This document shows positions 36,208 through 45,067 of a stretch of 64,000 nucleotides of DNA, piece by piece. The translations under genes and the position numbers were made by a program. The notes beneath the pieces were generated by a model that saw nothing but the letters and a program-made list of their open reading frames with translations, searched no databases and was not told the DNA's origin. Every line of letters begins with the position of its first letter. Within the stretch, counting starts at the first letter, position 1. The stretch comes from Flavobacteriaceae bacterium (lineage in GTDB: Bacteria; Bacteroidota; Bacteroidia; Flavobacteriales; Flavobacteriaceae), in the NCBI GenBank assembly GCA_947491985.1, contig CANLLR010000014.1, forward strand, positions 1 through 64,000, in the 5' to 3' direction.

Positions 36208-37325
36208 TAATAGTTGTTTATTTTTTCAATAATAAAAGTCACCTCATCGCATGTCATTATTGGACTTATCGGTATACTCAACACTTCCTTATGTATTTTT
36301 TCAGTCATGGGAAATGATAGCGAATTCCAGTCACGTATCGCCTTTTGTTGGTGTGGCGGAATTGGATAATGAATTAGCGTTTCGATTCCATTTTCTTTCA
36401 AATACGTTTGGAAATGGTCTCTGTTTTCGGTTCGAATTACAAACAAATGAAATACGTGATTGTTGGATTTGTCCCAAAAAGGCAAAGTGATTTTTTCGTT
36501 TTTAATTTCAGATAAATAGCGTTTGGCAATCGCTCTTCGTTTGTCGTTATCGGCATCCAAATGAGGCAATTTTACATTTAAAAAAGCAGCTTGCAATTCG
36601 TCCAATCTCGAATTTATACCGAGGAATTCATTGTGGTATTTTTTCTCTGAACCATAATTTCGCAGGGATAAAAGCACTTTTGCCAAATCATCATCGTTGG
36701 TTACTATGGCACCGGCATCGCCCAAAGCACCTAAATTTTTACCTGGATAAAAACTAAAACCTGCCGCATTTGATAAATTCCCTGCTTTTCCAACTCCCAA
36801 CTCCCATCTTCCATCTTCCATCTTCCCACCGTGAGCCTGCGCTGCATCTTCAACTACTAAAAAATTATGTTCCTTTGCAATACTATTTATAGCTTCCATT
36901 TCTGCCAATTGACCATACAAATGCACGGCTAAAATAGCTCTGGTTTTGGGTGTGATTTTCTCAGCAATTAAATTTGGATTGATATTGTACGTTTCTAATT
37001 TGGGTTCGACTAAAACCGGAACCAAATCGGCTTGCAAAATGGCCAAAATACTAGCAATATACGTATTGGCTGGCACAAGTACTTCGTCGCCTTTTTGCAA
37101 TTTTCCCAATTGTAAGTAGCTTTTAAAAATCAGTACCAACGCGTCCAAACCGTTGGCAACGCCGATGCAGTGCTTGGCATCGCAATACGTAGCAAAATTA
37201 GTTTCAAAAGTCTTGACTTCATTCCCTAAAATAAACCAACCGCTCTCCAAAACCGACTGCAATTTTACTTGAAATTGGTAGTGATACTGGGCATTTATTT
37301 TTTGAAGGTCGAGGAATTTTATCAT
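36207..37325 (-). CDS. DegT/DnrJ/EryC1 sugar aminotransferase (FdtB-like) with an in-frame heptamer-repeat insert
   Basis: This 372-residue PLP enzyme should transaminate a dTDP-3-keto-6-deoxyhexose. Signs are [36 protein letters not shown], the PLP-lysine block [30 protein letters not shown] and [14 protein letters not shown]. Between AQAHGG and [10 protein letters not shown] sits the odd segment [15 protein letters not shown], encoded by five tandem 7-mers (36792-36826). It keeps the frame but lengthens a loop ahead of the catalytic lysine. The neighbours are an acyltransferase and a FemAB/GNAT-like gene, with 1 and 4 bases shared. Confidence 0.9.
   Translation of the reverse strand: MIKFLDLQKINAQYHYQFQVKLQSVLESGWFILGNEVKTFETNFATYCDAKHCIGVANGLDALVLIFKSYLQLGKLQKGDEVLVPANTYIASILAILQADLVPVLVEPKLETYNINPNLIAEKITPKTRAILAVHLYGQLAEMEAINSIAKEHNFLVVEDAAQAHGGKMEDGRWELGVGKAGNLSNAAGFSFYPGKNLGALGDAGAIVTNDDDLAKVLLSLRNYGSEKKYHNEFLGINSRLDELQAAFLNVKLPHLDADNDKRRAIAKRYLSEIKNEKITLPFWDKSNNHVFHLFVIRTENRDHFQTYLKENGIETLIHYPIPPHQQKAIRDWNSLSFPMTEKIHKEVLSIPISPIMTCDEVTFIIEKINNY
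36792..36826. repeat. 7-mer tandem repeats within the aminotransferase gene
   Basis: Plus strand: two AACTCCC then three ATCTTCC units with no interruption. This satellite-like sequence is usually intergenic in flavobacteria (from memory) and here it encodes MEDGRWELG on the minus strand. Confidence 0.85.
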
Positions 37326-38299
37326 ATCAAAATACTGTCAAGTAAATTATAATTTGCTGTGTTTATTTCGTAATAACTTTGCATAGTCGTTTTGGCGCCG
37401 AAACTTTCTTTCCAAAATAAAATTCCATCGTTGATTTTCATACCGTTTTCTTCGTGTGATGGACCAAAATCAAAGTAATTTTTATTCTTAAAAACATCCG
37501 TAATTAAATGATGGTATAAGTAATCCAGACTGCCCAATTCATTTTTCTTGTCGTTGCCTGAAATGTACTGCGGATGAGCAACTTTATCGGTAACAAAAAC
37601 AGTAGTTCCGGCAACAATTTCATCGTTATGATACACGTTGAAATGACGAATATTTTCAGGGAAATGTTTATGCAATTGGGTCATTTCTTCAAAAGTATGC
37701 ACGGGTTGTGCTTGGTGTTTTACTTGTAAATTCGGAATTAAAATCTGGTTCCAAAACAGCTCAAAATTAGTTTCTTCTTTAATAACTAATGGCTTAGAAA
37801 TCGACCTACGAATGCATTTTTTTCTGTCTTTTGAATAAGAAAAAGGTTTGGATAAATCAATTACAGATAAACAATCATTTCTATATAGTTTGGCTTGTAA
37901 CAAAAATAGACAATACGCTAATTCTTCCGAAAAATAACGTGAATATATTGAAGGTAATTGCTTCAAATATAAAGTGGTACTACTATTTTTATATAAAAAT
38001 TCTAATACATTTTTAAAAACAGCAATGACATCACCCATTTTTACCTTTTCAGTAAGCACCAAGCCGCCATACGTTAATCCTTGATGCGAATGAACTGCAA
38101 CATCAACTTTATTGGCTGGCAGAACCGCAACTACTGTATCACCATCCAAAACCAATAAAGAATAATCGTCAAATCGATCTTGATGGTACTCCATAAAATT
38201 GCGATGAAACAAGAATGTAGCATTCTTTGCCTTTTCGATAAAGGCATTCCAAAGGTCAAAATCACTGGGTTGGTAGAATCGAATTTGGTAGTGTTTCAC
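37322..38299 (-). CDS. GNAT/FemAB-like N-acyltransferase, GTG start
   Basis: The 325-residue protein starts with GTG ([21 protein letters not shown]). The N-terminal part ([38 protein letters not shown]) and the C-terminal part ([66 protein letters not shown]) are typical of the double-GNAT FemAB-like proteins next to DegT aminotransferases in flavobacterial glycan loci. It may attach an acyl or amino-acyl group to an amino sugar. The aminotransferase start overlaps its stop by 4 bases. Confidence 0.75.
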   Translation of the reverse strand: MKHYQIRFYQPSDFDLWNAFIEKAKNATFLFHRNFMEYHQDRFDDYSLLVLDGDTVVAVLPANKVDVAVHSHQGLTYGGLVLTEKVKMGDVIAVFKNVLEFLYKNSSTTLYLKQLPSIYSRYFSEELAYCLFLLQAKLYRNDCLSVIDLSKPFSYSKDRKKCIRRSISKPLVIKEETNFELFWNQILIPNLQVKHQAQPVHTFEEMTQLHKHFPENIRHFNVYHNDEIVAGTTVFVTDKVAHPQYISGNDKKNELGSLDYLYHHLITDVFKNKNYFDFGPSHEENGMKINDGILFWKESFGAKTTMQSYYEINTANYNLLDSILI

Positions 38300-38342
38300 G
38301 CTTACTTTTTAAAACTTTGGAAAATTACAATTATTTGAATTT

Positions 38343-38350
38343 CAAAACTA
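38343..38350 (-). promoter_or_regulatory. Possible -7 box for the FemAB-like/DegT/acyltransferase/flippase operon
   Basis: The minus strand reads TAGTTTTG, an exact TAnnTTTG, 43 bases before the GTG start at 38299. No TTG is found at the standard spacing. Confidence 0.4.
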
Positions 38351-38403
38351 CTTATTATTACAAAAAAATGTTTATTTTTATTCTTTTGATTAAACTGAAA
38401 GTG

Positions 38404-40221
38404 GTGAAATTAAAACTACAAACTGTTATTTTTAGTATATTTTTGTTCGGTTTTTGTTCAGTTTTTGGACAAAATGTTACCCTATACAATCAGTTTAACG
38501 GCAAGTATGATTTTGTTTTTGTGGGCAACACCATGAATACAGGCGAAAACAATGTTACTCCTGGTTGCACCGAACTGCTACTCAACTCTTCATCGGCAAC
38601 ATTGAATTTAAATCCGAATCAAATTATTACAAATGCCTATTTGTATTGGGCAGGTTCAGGAACTGGCGATTTTAATGTACAACTCAACGGAACACCCATA
38701 ACAGCACAACGAAATTTTTCGGTGACCATTACAAGCGTTGCTAACGTACTTCCTTATTTTAGTGCTTTTGCGGATGTAACCAATTTGGTTACGAGTACCG
38801 GAAATGGCACTTACACTTTATCCGATTTAGACATTTCACAAGCACTAATAGATGAAAGTGGGTATTGCGACAGACGAACCAATTTTGCAGGCTGGGCTAT
38901 GGTAATTGTTTACAATGACGCCACATTACCTCTGAATCAAGTCAATATTTACGATGGTTTACAAGGAATTCCACCAGCGTTATCTATAACCTTAACGAAT
39001 TTAAACGTTATCAATACTGCTGGAGCAGAAATTGGTTTTATCGCTTGGGAAGGCGACAGCAATTTAGCAGTATCTGAAACATTAAGTATTAATGGAACCG
39101 TTTTGAGTAATCCACCATTGAATCCTGCCAATAATGCCTTTAATGGTACGAATAGTTTTACCAATAGCAATACGCTATACAACATGGATTTGGACGTGTA
39201 CAACATCCAGAATAATTTGACAGTTGGAAATTCGAATGCACTAATTCAGATGACATCTGGACAAGATGTGGTGTTAATGAATGTAGTGGTTACCAAGCTC
39301 AACAGTCAATTGCCTGATGCAACAATTACGATAGACAATGTCAGCCTACAGTGTGATTCAAGACAAATTACAGTTGATTATACGGTTTCTAATTTAAATA
39401 GTACTGATGTTTTGCCAGCTGGAATTCCTATTGCGATTTATGCCAATGGAAATTTCATCGAGTATACTGAAACTACCTTACCTATTCTAATTGGAGGTAG
39501 TTGGAGCGATCAAATGAGTATTATCATTCCGAACAACATTCCGTCTACTTTCACCTTACAATTTATAGTTGATGATATCGGAACGGGACAAGGAATTACA
39601 CTTGAGTTGGACGAAAACAATAACAGTTTTTCGATTCCGATTTCATTGTGGTTTTCACCCGAATTTAATATCTTACAACCTCTAAGAGCGTGCAATGAAG
39701 GCTTTACTCAAGCCACATTTGATTTCTTTTCGTATGCTGATTTAGTTAAAGTCGATACGGATAATACAGTTGCTTTTTATAGTTCATTAGCCGATGCTTC
39801 GAATGAAATAAATCCAATACTCAATACTTCAAATTACGTTGCTATAGCCACACCAAAAGAAGTGTTTATTCGTATTGAAAACGATAATTGTTTTAGTATT
39901 ACTTCTTTTATTTTACAATCAACTAATTGTCCACCAACTGTTTATAACTATGTTTCCGCAAATGGCGATGGTATTAACGATACCTTTACCATAGAAGGAT
40001 TACGCGATATTTTTGTGAATTTCGAACTCAATTTGTACAATCGTTGGGGAAGATTAATTTGGACTGGCAACAATCAAACCGAAGATTGGAACGGATTTTC
40101 AAACAAAGGATTTCGTTTGGATGAGAACGATTCGCCTTATTCGACCTACTATTACATCTTAAATTTAAATGATGAAGGATATCCCATACCTTTGAGTGGT
40201 TTTCTGTATTTTAATAAATAG
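38404..40221 (+). CDS. Secreted protein with gliding-associated C-terminal (T9SS type B) domain
   Basis: The frame opens earlier, but the GTG at 38404 gives a clean signal peptide (MKLKLQTVIFSIFLFGF, ending SVFGQ). An ATG at 38368 is the alternative. The protein has 605 residues. The N-terminal half contains a DUF11-like or adhesion-type domain (ITNAYLYWAGSG, FADVTNLVTSTGNGTYTLSD, GWAMVIVYND). The last 85 or so residues (VYNYVSANGDGINDTFTIEGL, LNLYNRWGRLIW, DWNGFSNKG, GFLYFNK) are the gliding-associated C-terminal domain that directs T9SS export. It is probably surface-exposed or released. It has no clear operon partner. Confidence 0.88.
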   Translation: MKLKLQTVIFSIFLFGFCSVFGQNVTLYNQFNGKYDFVFVGNTMNTGENNVTPGCTELLLNSSSATLNLNPNQIITNAYLYWAGSGTGDFNVQLNGTPITAQRNFSVTITSVANVLPYFSAFADVTNLVTSTGNGTYTLSDLDISQALIDESGYCDRRTNFAGWAMVIVYNDATLPLNQVNIYDGLQGIPPALSITLTNLNVINTAGAEIGFIAWEGDSNLAVSETLSINGTVLSNPPLNPANNAFNGTNSFTNSNTLYNMDLDVYNIQNNLTVGNSNALIQMTSGQDVVLMNVVVTKLNSQLPDATITIDNVSLQCDSRQITVDYTVSNLNSTDVLPAGIPIAIYANGNFIEYTETTLPILIGGSWSDQMSIIIPNNIPSTFTLQFIVDDIGTGQGITLELDENNNSFSIPISLWFSPEFNILQPLRACNEGFTQATFDFFSYADLVKVDTDNTVAFYSSLADASNEINPILNTSNYVAIATPKEVFIRIENDNCFSITSFILQSTNCPPTVYNYVSANGDGINDTFTIEGLRDIFVNFELNLYNRWGRLIWTGNNQTEDWNGFSNKGFRLDENDSPYSTYYYILNLNDEGYPIPLSGFLYFNK

Positions 40222-40312
40222 TACTTCTACCATTTGATGAAGAAAATATCGAAGAAATTTAATTCCTAAATTCCTATGTAAATACTTGTGATTCCAAAAA
40301 TCCTGAAACCTC

Positions 40313-40356
40313 AGTACGGAATAAGCGATTCACACATTTTGTTACTCAAAATGGGT
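40313..40356. repeat. Duplicated palindromic repeat, copy 1
   Basis: The unit AGTACGGAATAAGCGATTCAC plus ACATTTTGTTACTCAAAATGGGT contains inverted arms CATTTTG (40335-40341) and CAAAATG (40347-40353). It aligns with copy 2 at 40395-40439 over its whole length with few differences. Confidence 0.8.
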
Positions 40357-40394
40357 AGCACCAATTCTTCTTTAGTACTTGAGATTCAGAAGCA

Positions 40395-40439
40395 AGTTCG
40401 GAAAAAGAGATTCACACCATTTTGCTACTCAAAATGGGT
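40395..40439. repeat. Duplicated palindromic repeat, copy 2
   Basis: The unit begins AGTTCGGAAAAAGAGATTCAC and carries inverted arms CCATTTTG (40417-40424) and CAAAATGG (40430-40437). The C added in one arm is matched by a paired G already present in the other. Copies repeat with an 82-83 base period in the gap before the RDD gene. Confidence 0.8.
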
Positions 40440-40446
40440 TCTCTGC

Positions 40447-41190
40447 TTACATACTTTGTGTGTAAAAATTATAATCTTTTAATACGGTTCTTATAAAATC
40501 GCTATTGTTTCCCGATTGGTTTTTAATCCCTGTAACCGATTCTACTTTATTTTTTAACTTGGTAATCATTTCAAAATCGTTTTTAGCCACAGCGATATGA
40601 AATGTTTCTTTAATAATACGTACATCGTTATCTGAAAGTTTAATCACTAACGAGTATATCGGAACATATTCTTCACCAATATCTTCTAAAATAGTACTGC
40701 TTATAGTAACTTTATTTCGTAAAGTAATAACAGCGGTTCCTGCAGTCATATCGCCCAATCGCTGGTTTTTTTCACTTATGACCAATGCAATTAATCCGAT
40801 AACGCCCATATTGGTCCAGATGTCAATCAATCGCAACAACCAACGCATCAAATAATCTCCAAAACTAGCTTGATAACCATCAATTTTTACGACCTTAATT
40901 TTTACAATTCTTTTACCTATCGTTTGTCCCTCGAACAAGCATTCGAGCGTTAAAGAATAAAAAGCATACGGTAATGCAAACAACATATAAACTGCTGTAG
41001 CTGACCAATTGTCGAGTTTTTCAAGAACATTTGCCAATCCCATCAAATAAAATATAAAGTACAAAACCACTATTACATAGGCGATTTTTACTAGCATATC
41101 CAACAAAAAAGCACCCAAGCGCTCTCCAACAGAAGCAGCTGTAAAATTTATGTTTACATTTTGTGTTGTATTTATGGATAATTCTGACAT
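40447..41190 (-). CDS. RDD family membrane protein
   Basis: The 247-residue protein has an N-terminal RDD domain: FTAASVGERLGAFLLDMLVKIAYVIVVLYFI, LECLFEGQTIGKRIVKIKV, and FGDYLMRWLLRLIDI, with three or so membrane helices. The C-terminal 80 residues are soluble (GEEYVPIYSLVIKLSDNDVRIIKETF). RDD proteins are of mixed function, some being Na+/H+ antiporters. In flavobacteria it is regularly divergent from a SpoIIM-like gene in this MoxR/DUF58 cluster. A 21-base gap separates the two starts. Confidence 0.88.
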   Translation of the reverse strand: MSELSINTTQNVNINFTAASVGERLGAFLLDMLVKIAYVIVVLYFIFYLMGLANVLEKLDNWSATAVYMLFALPYAFYSLTLECLFEGQTIGKRIVKIKVVKIDGYQASFGDYLMRWLLRLIDIWTNMGVIGLIALVISEKNQRLGDMTAGTAVITLRNKVTISSTILEDIGEEYVPIYSLVIKLSDNDVRIIKETFHIAVAKNDFEMITKLKNKVESVTGIKNQSGNNSDFIRTVLKDYNFYTQSM

Positions 41191-41211
41191 ATTTATTTAT
41201 TTTAGCATTCG

Positions 41212-42189
41212 ATGAGAGAAGTAGCATTTATTAAGCAAAATAAAGCAAAATGGCTTGATTTTGAACAAGCAATTTTCGGTAAATCTAAAAAAAATCCAGA
41301 TGAAATGGCTAGTTTGTACATTCATTTAGTGAATGATTTATCCTATGCGCAAACCTACTATCCTAAAAGTAAGACAGTTATCTACTTAAATTATTTGGCT
41401 TCTCAAATTTATCAAAAGATTTACAAGACCAAAAGAGAAGATAAAAACCGTTTTGTGTACTTTTTTTCGACCGAAGTGCCTTTGTTAGTGTATCAATACA
41501 AAAGATATTTATTGTACTCGTTTCTACTGTTTTTTTGTTGTGTGACTATTGGCGTTGTTTCGGCTAAATACGATACTGATTTTGTTCGATTGATTTTGGG
41601 CGATTATTATGTAAACATGACTTTAGAAAATATTGAAAAAGGCAATCCAGTCGCCGTATATAAATCGGGAAGCAATTGGGGAAGCTTTATTGGAATTACT
41701 CTCAACAATTTGTATGTGGGAGCTAAATGCTATATTTATGGTATTTTTTTAGGCATAGGAACGTTTTATGTATTGATTCAGAATTGCATTATGTTGGGTT
41801 CTTTTCAATATTTTTTTTGCCAACAAGGAGTTTTTTGGGAAAGTGTGCGTGGGATTTGGATTCACGGTTCGATGGAGATTTTTGCCATTGTAATTGAATC
41901 TACTGCTGGTTTTATACTTGGCGCATCCATTTTGTTTCCTAAAACTTTTTCGCGAATGAACTCCTTAAAAATTGGTTTTAGAAACAGTTTTAAAATCTTT
42001 TTAAGCACGATTCCTTTTACCATCGCTGCCGGATTTTTAGAAGGTTTCATCACGCGTTATTCGATTGACATGCCCAATTGGCTAAGTGTTTTTATCATTG
42101 TAGCAACACTTTCAATCATTTCATTTTATTATTTAGTTTTTCCTTTTATTGTCAATAAAAAAATTAAAAACCATGTTCCAACTCTTTAA
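41212..42189 (+). CDS. Stage II sporulation protein M-like membrane protein
   Basis: The 325-residue protein has an N-terminal soluble helical part (about 1-100), then five or six membrane helices in the SpoIIM fold: FIGITLNNLYVGAKCYIYGIFLGIGTFYVLIQNCIMLG, WIHGSMEIFAIVIESTAGFILGASILFP. The IHGxxE motif is conserved in the family. Despite the name it is widespread in non-sporulating bacteria. Its gene overlaps the next by 17 bases. It heads the cluster leading to MoxR and DUF58. Confidence 0.88.
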   Translation: MREVAFIKQNKAKWLDFEQAIFGKSKKNPDEMASLYIHLVNDLSYAQTYYPKSKTVIYLNYLASQIYQKIYKTKREDKNRFVYFFSTEVPLLVYQYKRYLLYSFLLFFCCVTIGVVSAKYDTDFVRLILGDYYVNMTLENIEKGNPVAVYKSGSNWGSFIGITLNNLYVGAKCYIYGIFLGIGTFYVLIQNCIMLGSFQYFFCQQGVFWESVRGIWIHGSMEIFAIVIESTAGFILGASILFPKTFSRMNSLKIGFRNSFKIFLSTIPFTIAAGFLEGFITRYSIDMPNWLSVFIIVATLSIISFYYLVFPFIVNKKIKNHVPTL

Positions 42190-42853
42190 AGAAAGAAATT
42201 TTAGCGATTACATCAATGATACGTTTCAGTTTTTTAAAATGCATGGAAAGCATTTTTTTAAGAACTACTTTATAATCAACGGACCTTTCTTACTCCTCGC
42301 CACAGTATTGATTTACTTTTTAATGAAAATTTACATGGAATTTGTATTTTCTATGGCTTCAGGAGGTGCTGTTTTACAGGAAAACTACATAGGAAATTAC
42401 ATCAATGCTAATTTCGAACTTATGATTGCCTTAATTATCGGTGCTATTTTATTCTTTATGATTATTTCGTTATTTCAATTTACGCTTCCATTAGTATACT
42501 TGGACTTGCTGGATAACAAAAAAGGTAACGATTTTACAGTAAAAGATATTTTATCGGGAATGAAAAAAAGAATTCCGAAGATATTAAAATTTGTTATTGG
42601 AACCGTTTTCATTCTACTTCCTTTGTACATGATCGTATTTGGATTCCTATTCCTGCTGTGCTTCATCATTATAGGTATTCCGTTATTGCTTATTATGGCA
42701 CCAGCTTTGTTCAGCTTTGGACATCTCACTTTTTACTATTATATGAATTCAGCTGAAGGTTTTTTTAGTGCTATTGGCGATGCCTTTTATACAGTAAAAA
42801 ATCAATTTTGGCCCATTGTTGGGGCTACTGTTGTTATGATAATTATAATTTAA
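42173..42853 (+). CDS. Polytopic membrane protein, N-terminal part, ended by an in-frame stop
   Basis: From ATG 42173 (MFQLFKERNFSDYINDTFQFF) this reads 226 residues to TAA at 42851-42853. It has about five membrane segments (FIINGPFLLLATVLIYFL, MIALIIGAILFFMII, VIGTVFILLPLYMIVFGFLFLLC). The frame reopens at once in the same phase (see 42857-43120), and the combined 315-residue protein looks like the usual flavobacterial cluster member. The stop falls in the middle of a hydrophobic run (GATVVMIIII), an unlikely natural end. It is probably a pseudogene, sequencing error or readthrough. Confidence 0.75.
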   Translation: MFQLFKERNFSDYINDTFQFFKMHGKHFFKNYFIINGPFLLLATVLIYFLMKIYMEFVFSMASGGAVLQENYIGNYINANFELMIALIIGAILFFMIISLFQFTLPLVYLDLLDNKKGNDFTVKDILSGMKKRIPKILKFVIGTVFILLPLYMIVFGFLFLLCFIIIGIPLLLIMAPALFSFGHLTFYYYMNSAEGFFSAIGDAFYTVKNQFWPIVGATVVMIIII

Positions 42854-42856
42854 ATT

Positions 42857-43120
42857 GTGAATACAATTTTCACCATGATTCCTTATGTATTTGGTATGGC
42901 AAGTATGTTTACTACCATTAAATCTGGTTCACAAGAAGATGCCTTTTCGACGTTGTCGGTTATGATATCTATAGTAATGGTGGTTTCTACAATTGTGAGT
43001 TATATTTTAAACAATTTACTTTTAATCAATCAAGGAATGGTTTATTACAGCCATATTGAAAACGGTGAAAGTTCGATTTGTAATGCTTCTATTGATATGA
43101 TAGGTACCGATAGTGAATAA
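42857..43120 (+). pseudogene. C-terminal part of the same membrane protein, separated by one TAA
   Basis: 87 residues in the same reading frame as 42173-42853, only one codon (ATT) after the TAA. It continues with IFTMIPYVFGMASMFTTIKSG, LSVMISIVMVVSTIVSYILNNLLLINQGMVYYSHIENGES and ends DMIGTDSE. GTG at 42857 could serve as a start, which would make two polypeptides, but a polytopic protein missing its last two helices seems unlikely to work. The end overlaps the DUF4129 gene by 8 bases, so coupling to the next gene is kept. Confidence 0.7.
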
Positions 43121-43865
43121 ACTACTCCTCATTATTTATTTCTTTATTTGTGCTATTGCTAGCGCACAAGTTACTATTGACTCCCTAAAAACAAATACTT
43201 CACTTTATTCTGAAAAAGACATTAAAATCGATAACAGCGCGATTACTCCTTTACAATTCAATCCGCAATTCAAAGAAAATTACAAAGAAAGCGCGTTTCA
43301 ATATGAAATAAAAGCGGCCGATAAAGGAGCTTGGGATCGCTTCAAAGAGTGGTTGTCGTATTGGTTTAAAAAACTTTTTGGATTATCAGATGGTGTTTCA
43401 AACAATGCTGTAGATGTTACCATAAAAATAATAGCTGCTCTGGTTGTTTTATATGTTATTTATTTAATTGTTAAAGTCATTTTAAACAAAGAAGGCCAAT
43501 GGATATTTGGCAAATCAACGACTAAAAAAATAATTCATCACGATGACATTGAACGGAATTTACAACACGTAGATTTTGAAAAATTGATCGCCTCTACTTT
43601 AAAATCGGGCAACCAACGATTGGCAATTCGGTATTATTATTTGTGGTTATTGAAAAAAATGTCAGAGAAACACATCATCGATTGGAATCCCGAAAAAACC
43701 AATTCCGATTACCTTTATGAAATTAAAAATGAATCGCTTAAAAATGATTTCAGCTATGTTTCGTATTTGTACAATTACATTTGGTATGGCGAATTTGAAA
43801 TTACACAAACCCGTTTCGAATCGATAAAAAAAACTTTTGAAACTATAATACAATCTGTCAAATAA
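43113..43865 (+). CDS. DUF4129 domain protein, GTG start
   Basis: The 250-residue protein starts with GTG overlapping the previous frame. It has a signal peptide (LLLIIYFFICAIASAQ), a periplasmic linker (DRFKEWLSYWFKKLFGLSDG), a membrane helix near 105-125 (IIAALVVLYVIYLIVKVIL) and a C-terminal cytoplasmic DUF4129 domain (FEKLIASTLKSGNQRLAIRYYYLWLLKKMSEKHIIDWNPEKTN). It stands in the place of a transglutaminase-linked DUF4129 protein in MoxR/DUF58 clusters. Function is unknown. Its stop shares one base with the next ATG. Confidence 0.88.
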   Translation: MNKLLLIIYFFICAIASAQVTIDSLKTNTSLYSEKDIKIDNSAITPLQFNPQFKENYKESAFQYEIKAADKGAWDRFKEWLSYWFKKLFGLSDGVSNNAVDVTIKIIAALVVLYVIYLIVKVILNKEGQWIFGKSTTKKIIHHDDIERNLQHVDFEKLIASTLKSGNQRLAIRYYYLWLLKKMSEKHIIDWNPEKTNSDYLYEIKNESLKNDFSYVSYLYNYIWYGEFEITQTRFESIKKTFETIIQSVK

Positions 43866-45067
43866 TGAATAATACCATCAAAATATATATTTTTTTTCTA
43901 GTCCTGCTTTTAGTGGGCGTAATATATATTGATGCTGTTCGACCACGACCTATCAATTGGAGTCCGACTTTCGATTTAAAAGATAAAATTCCGTTTGGAT
44001 TGTATGTTTTTGACAAAGAAGCTCCACAACTTTTAAAAAACAACTCCATTCAAAAAATAGGTGAAACACCATATGAATATTTAGACAAATTGTACGATTA
44101 CGATACGTTAGTGAACAATTATAAGACCAAAGGAACTGTCTTTTCCGTTTCAGAATATTTCCAAATTGATCAACAGTCGACTGAAGAAATATTTTACTTT
44201 GTAAGTCATGGAAATACTGCCTTCATTAGTGCCAAAGACTATCCCAAAATCTTTGAAGACAGTTTGAATGTAACCATTAACTACGAATTAACTCAAGTAG
44301 AGAACATCCAACTTTCATTGGCCAATAAAGATCTAAATCCAACACAATACACATTCAATTTGGGTGCTGGCAATTCGTATTTCAACAAAATAGACACGCT
44401 TACCACAACCGTTTTGGGTTATCAAAAAGGAAAAGAAAAACAAAATGTGAATTTCATAAAAGTTCCTTACAAGAAAGGTTTCTTTTACTTGCATACACAA
44501 CCTATTTGCTTCACCAACTATCATTTATTAAAAGAAAATCATAGCAATTATACTTCCGATATAGTGTCTTATCTTCCAAAAGGAAAACTGATTTGGTTTG
44601 TCAAAAATCAAAATGGCGAATTGGCTACAAGTTCTCCTATGAGTTTTTGGCTTAGTCAACCTGCGTTAAAATGTGCTTGGTATTTGGCTATAATTGGAAT
44701 GCTGATTTTTATGATATTTAACGCCAAACGCAGACAAAGAGTGGTTCCGATTATAACAGCTTTGCCGAACACCACACTTGATTTTACCAAAACTATAGGG
44801 AATTTATATTACCAAGAAGGCGATCATCAAAACATTGTCGATAAAAAAATCATCTACTTTTTAGAAAAAATCAGAAATGATTACCTAATCGACACTACCG
44901 TTTTGGATGACAACTTTATTAAAAAATTACATCAAAAAACCGGCAAAAATATAGACGATATTGAAAAAGTCGTGCGTTTGATAAATTACCAACGCAAAAG
45001 TTACAACCTTAGCATCGAAGAAGATTTAATCGAAATAAATAACGCAATAGAAAAAATTACCAATTAA
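43865..45067 (+). CDS. DUF4350 domain protein
   Basis: The 400-residue protein has one N-terminal membrane helix (IKIYIFFLVLLLVGVIYI), a GATase-like periplasmic DUF4350 domain (DKIPFGLYVFDKEAPQLL, EIFYFVSHGNTAFISAKDYP), a second helix at about 275-295 (WYLAIIGMLIFMIFNAK) and a C-terminal cytoplasmic helical part (TLDFTKTIGNLYYQEGDHQNIVDKKI). The family usually sits between DUF4129 and MoxR genes. Its function is not established. Confidence 0.85.
   Translation: MNNTIKIYIFFLVLLLVGVIYIDAVRPRPINWSPTFDLKDKIPFGLYVFDKEAPQLLKNNSIQKIGETPYEYLDKLYDYDTLVNNYKTKGTVFSVSEYFQIDQQSTEEIFYFVSHGNTAFISAKDYPKIFEDSLNVTINYELTQVENIQLSLANKDLNPTQYTFNLGAGNSYFNKIDTLTTTVLGYQKGKEKQNVNFIKVPYKKGFFYLHTQPICFTNYHLLKENHSNYTSDIVSYLPKGKLIWFVKNQNGELATSSPMSFWLSQPALKCAWYLAIIGMLIFMIFNAKRRQRVVPIITALPNTTLDFTKTIGNLYYQEGDHQNIVDKKIIYFLEKIRNDYLIDTTVLDDNFIKKLHQKTGKNIDDIEKVVRLINYQRKSYNLSIEEDLIEINNAIEKITN

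Noticed and set aside
38317..38403. N-terminal extension of the gliding-associated secreted protein (TTG start)
   Set aside because: The extension (MENYNYLNFKTTYYYKK) lies before a complete signal peptide beginning at GTG 38404. The ATG at 38368 remains a minor alternative.
40288..40482. Plus-strand ORF of 64 codons in the gap before the RDD gene
   Set aside because: It consists of the duplicated palindromic repeats, shows no protein similarity, and overlaps the end of the RDD gene.
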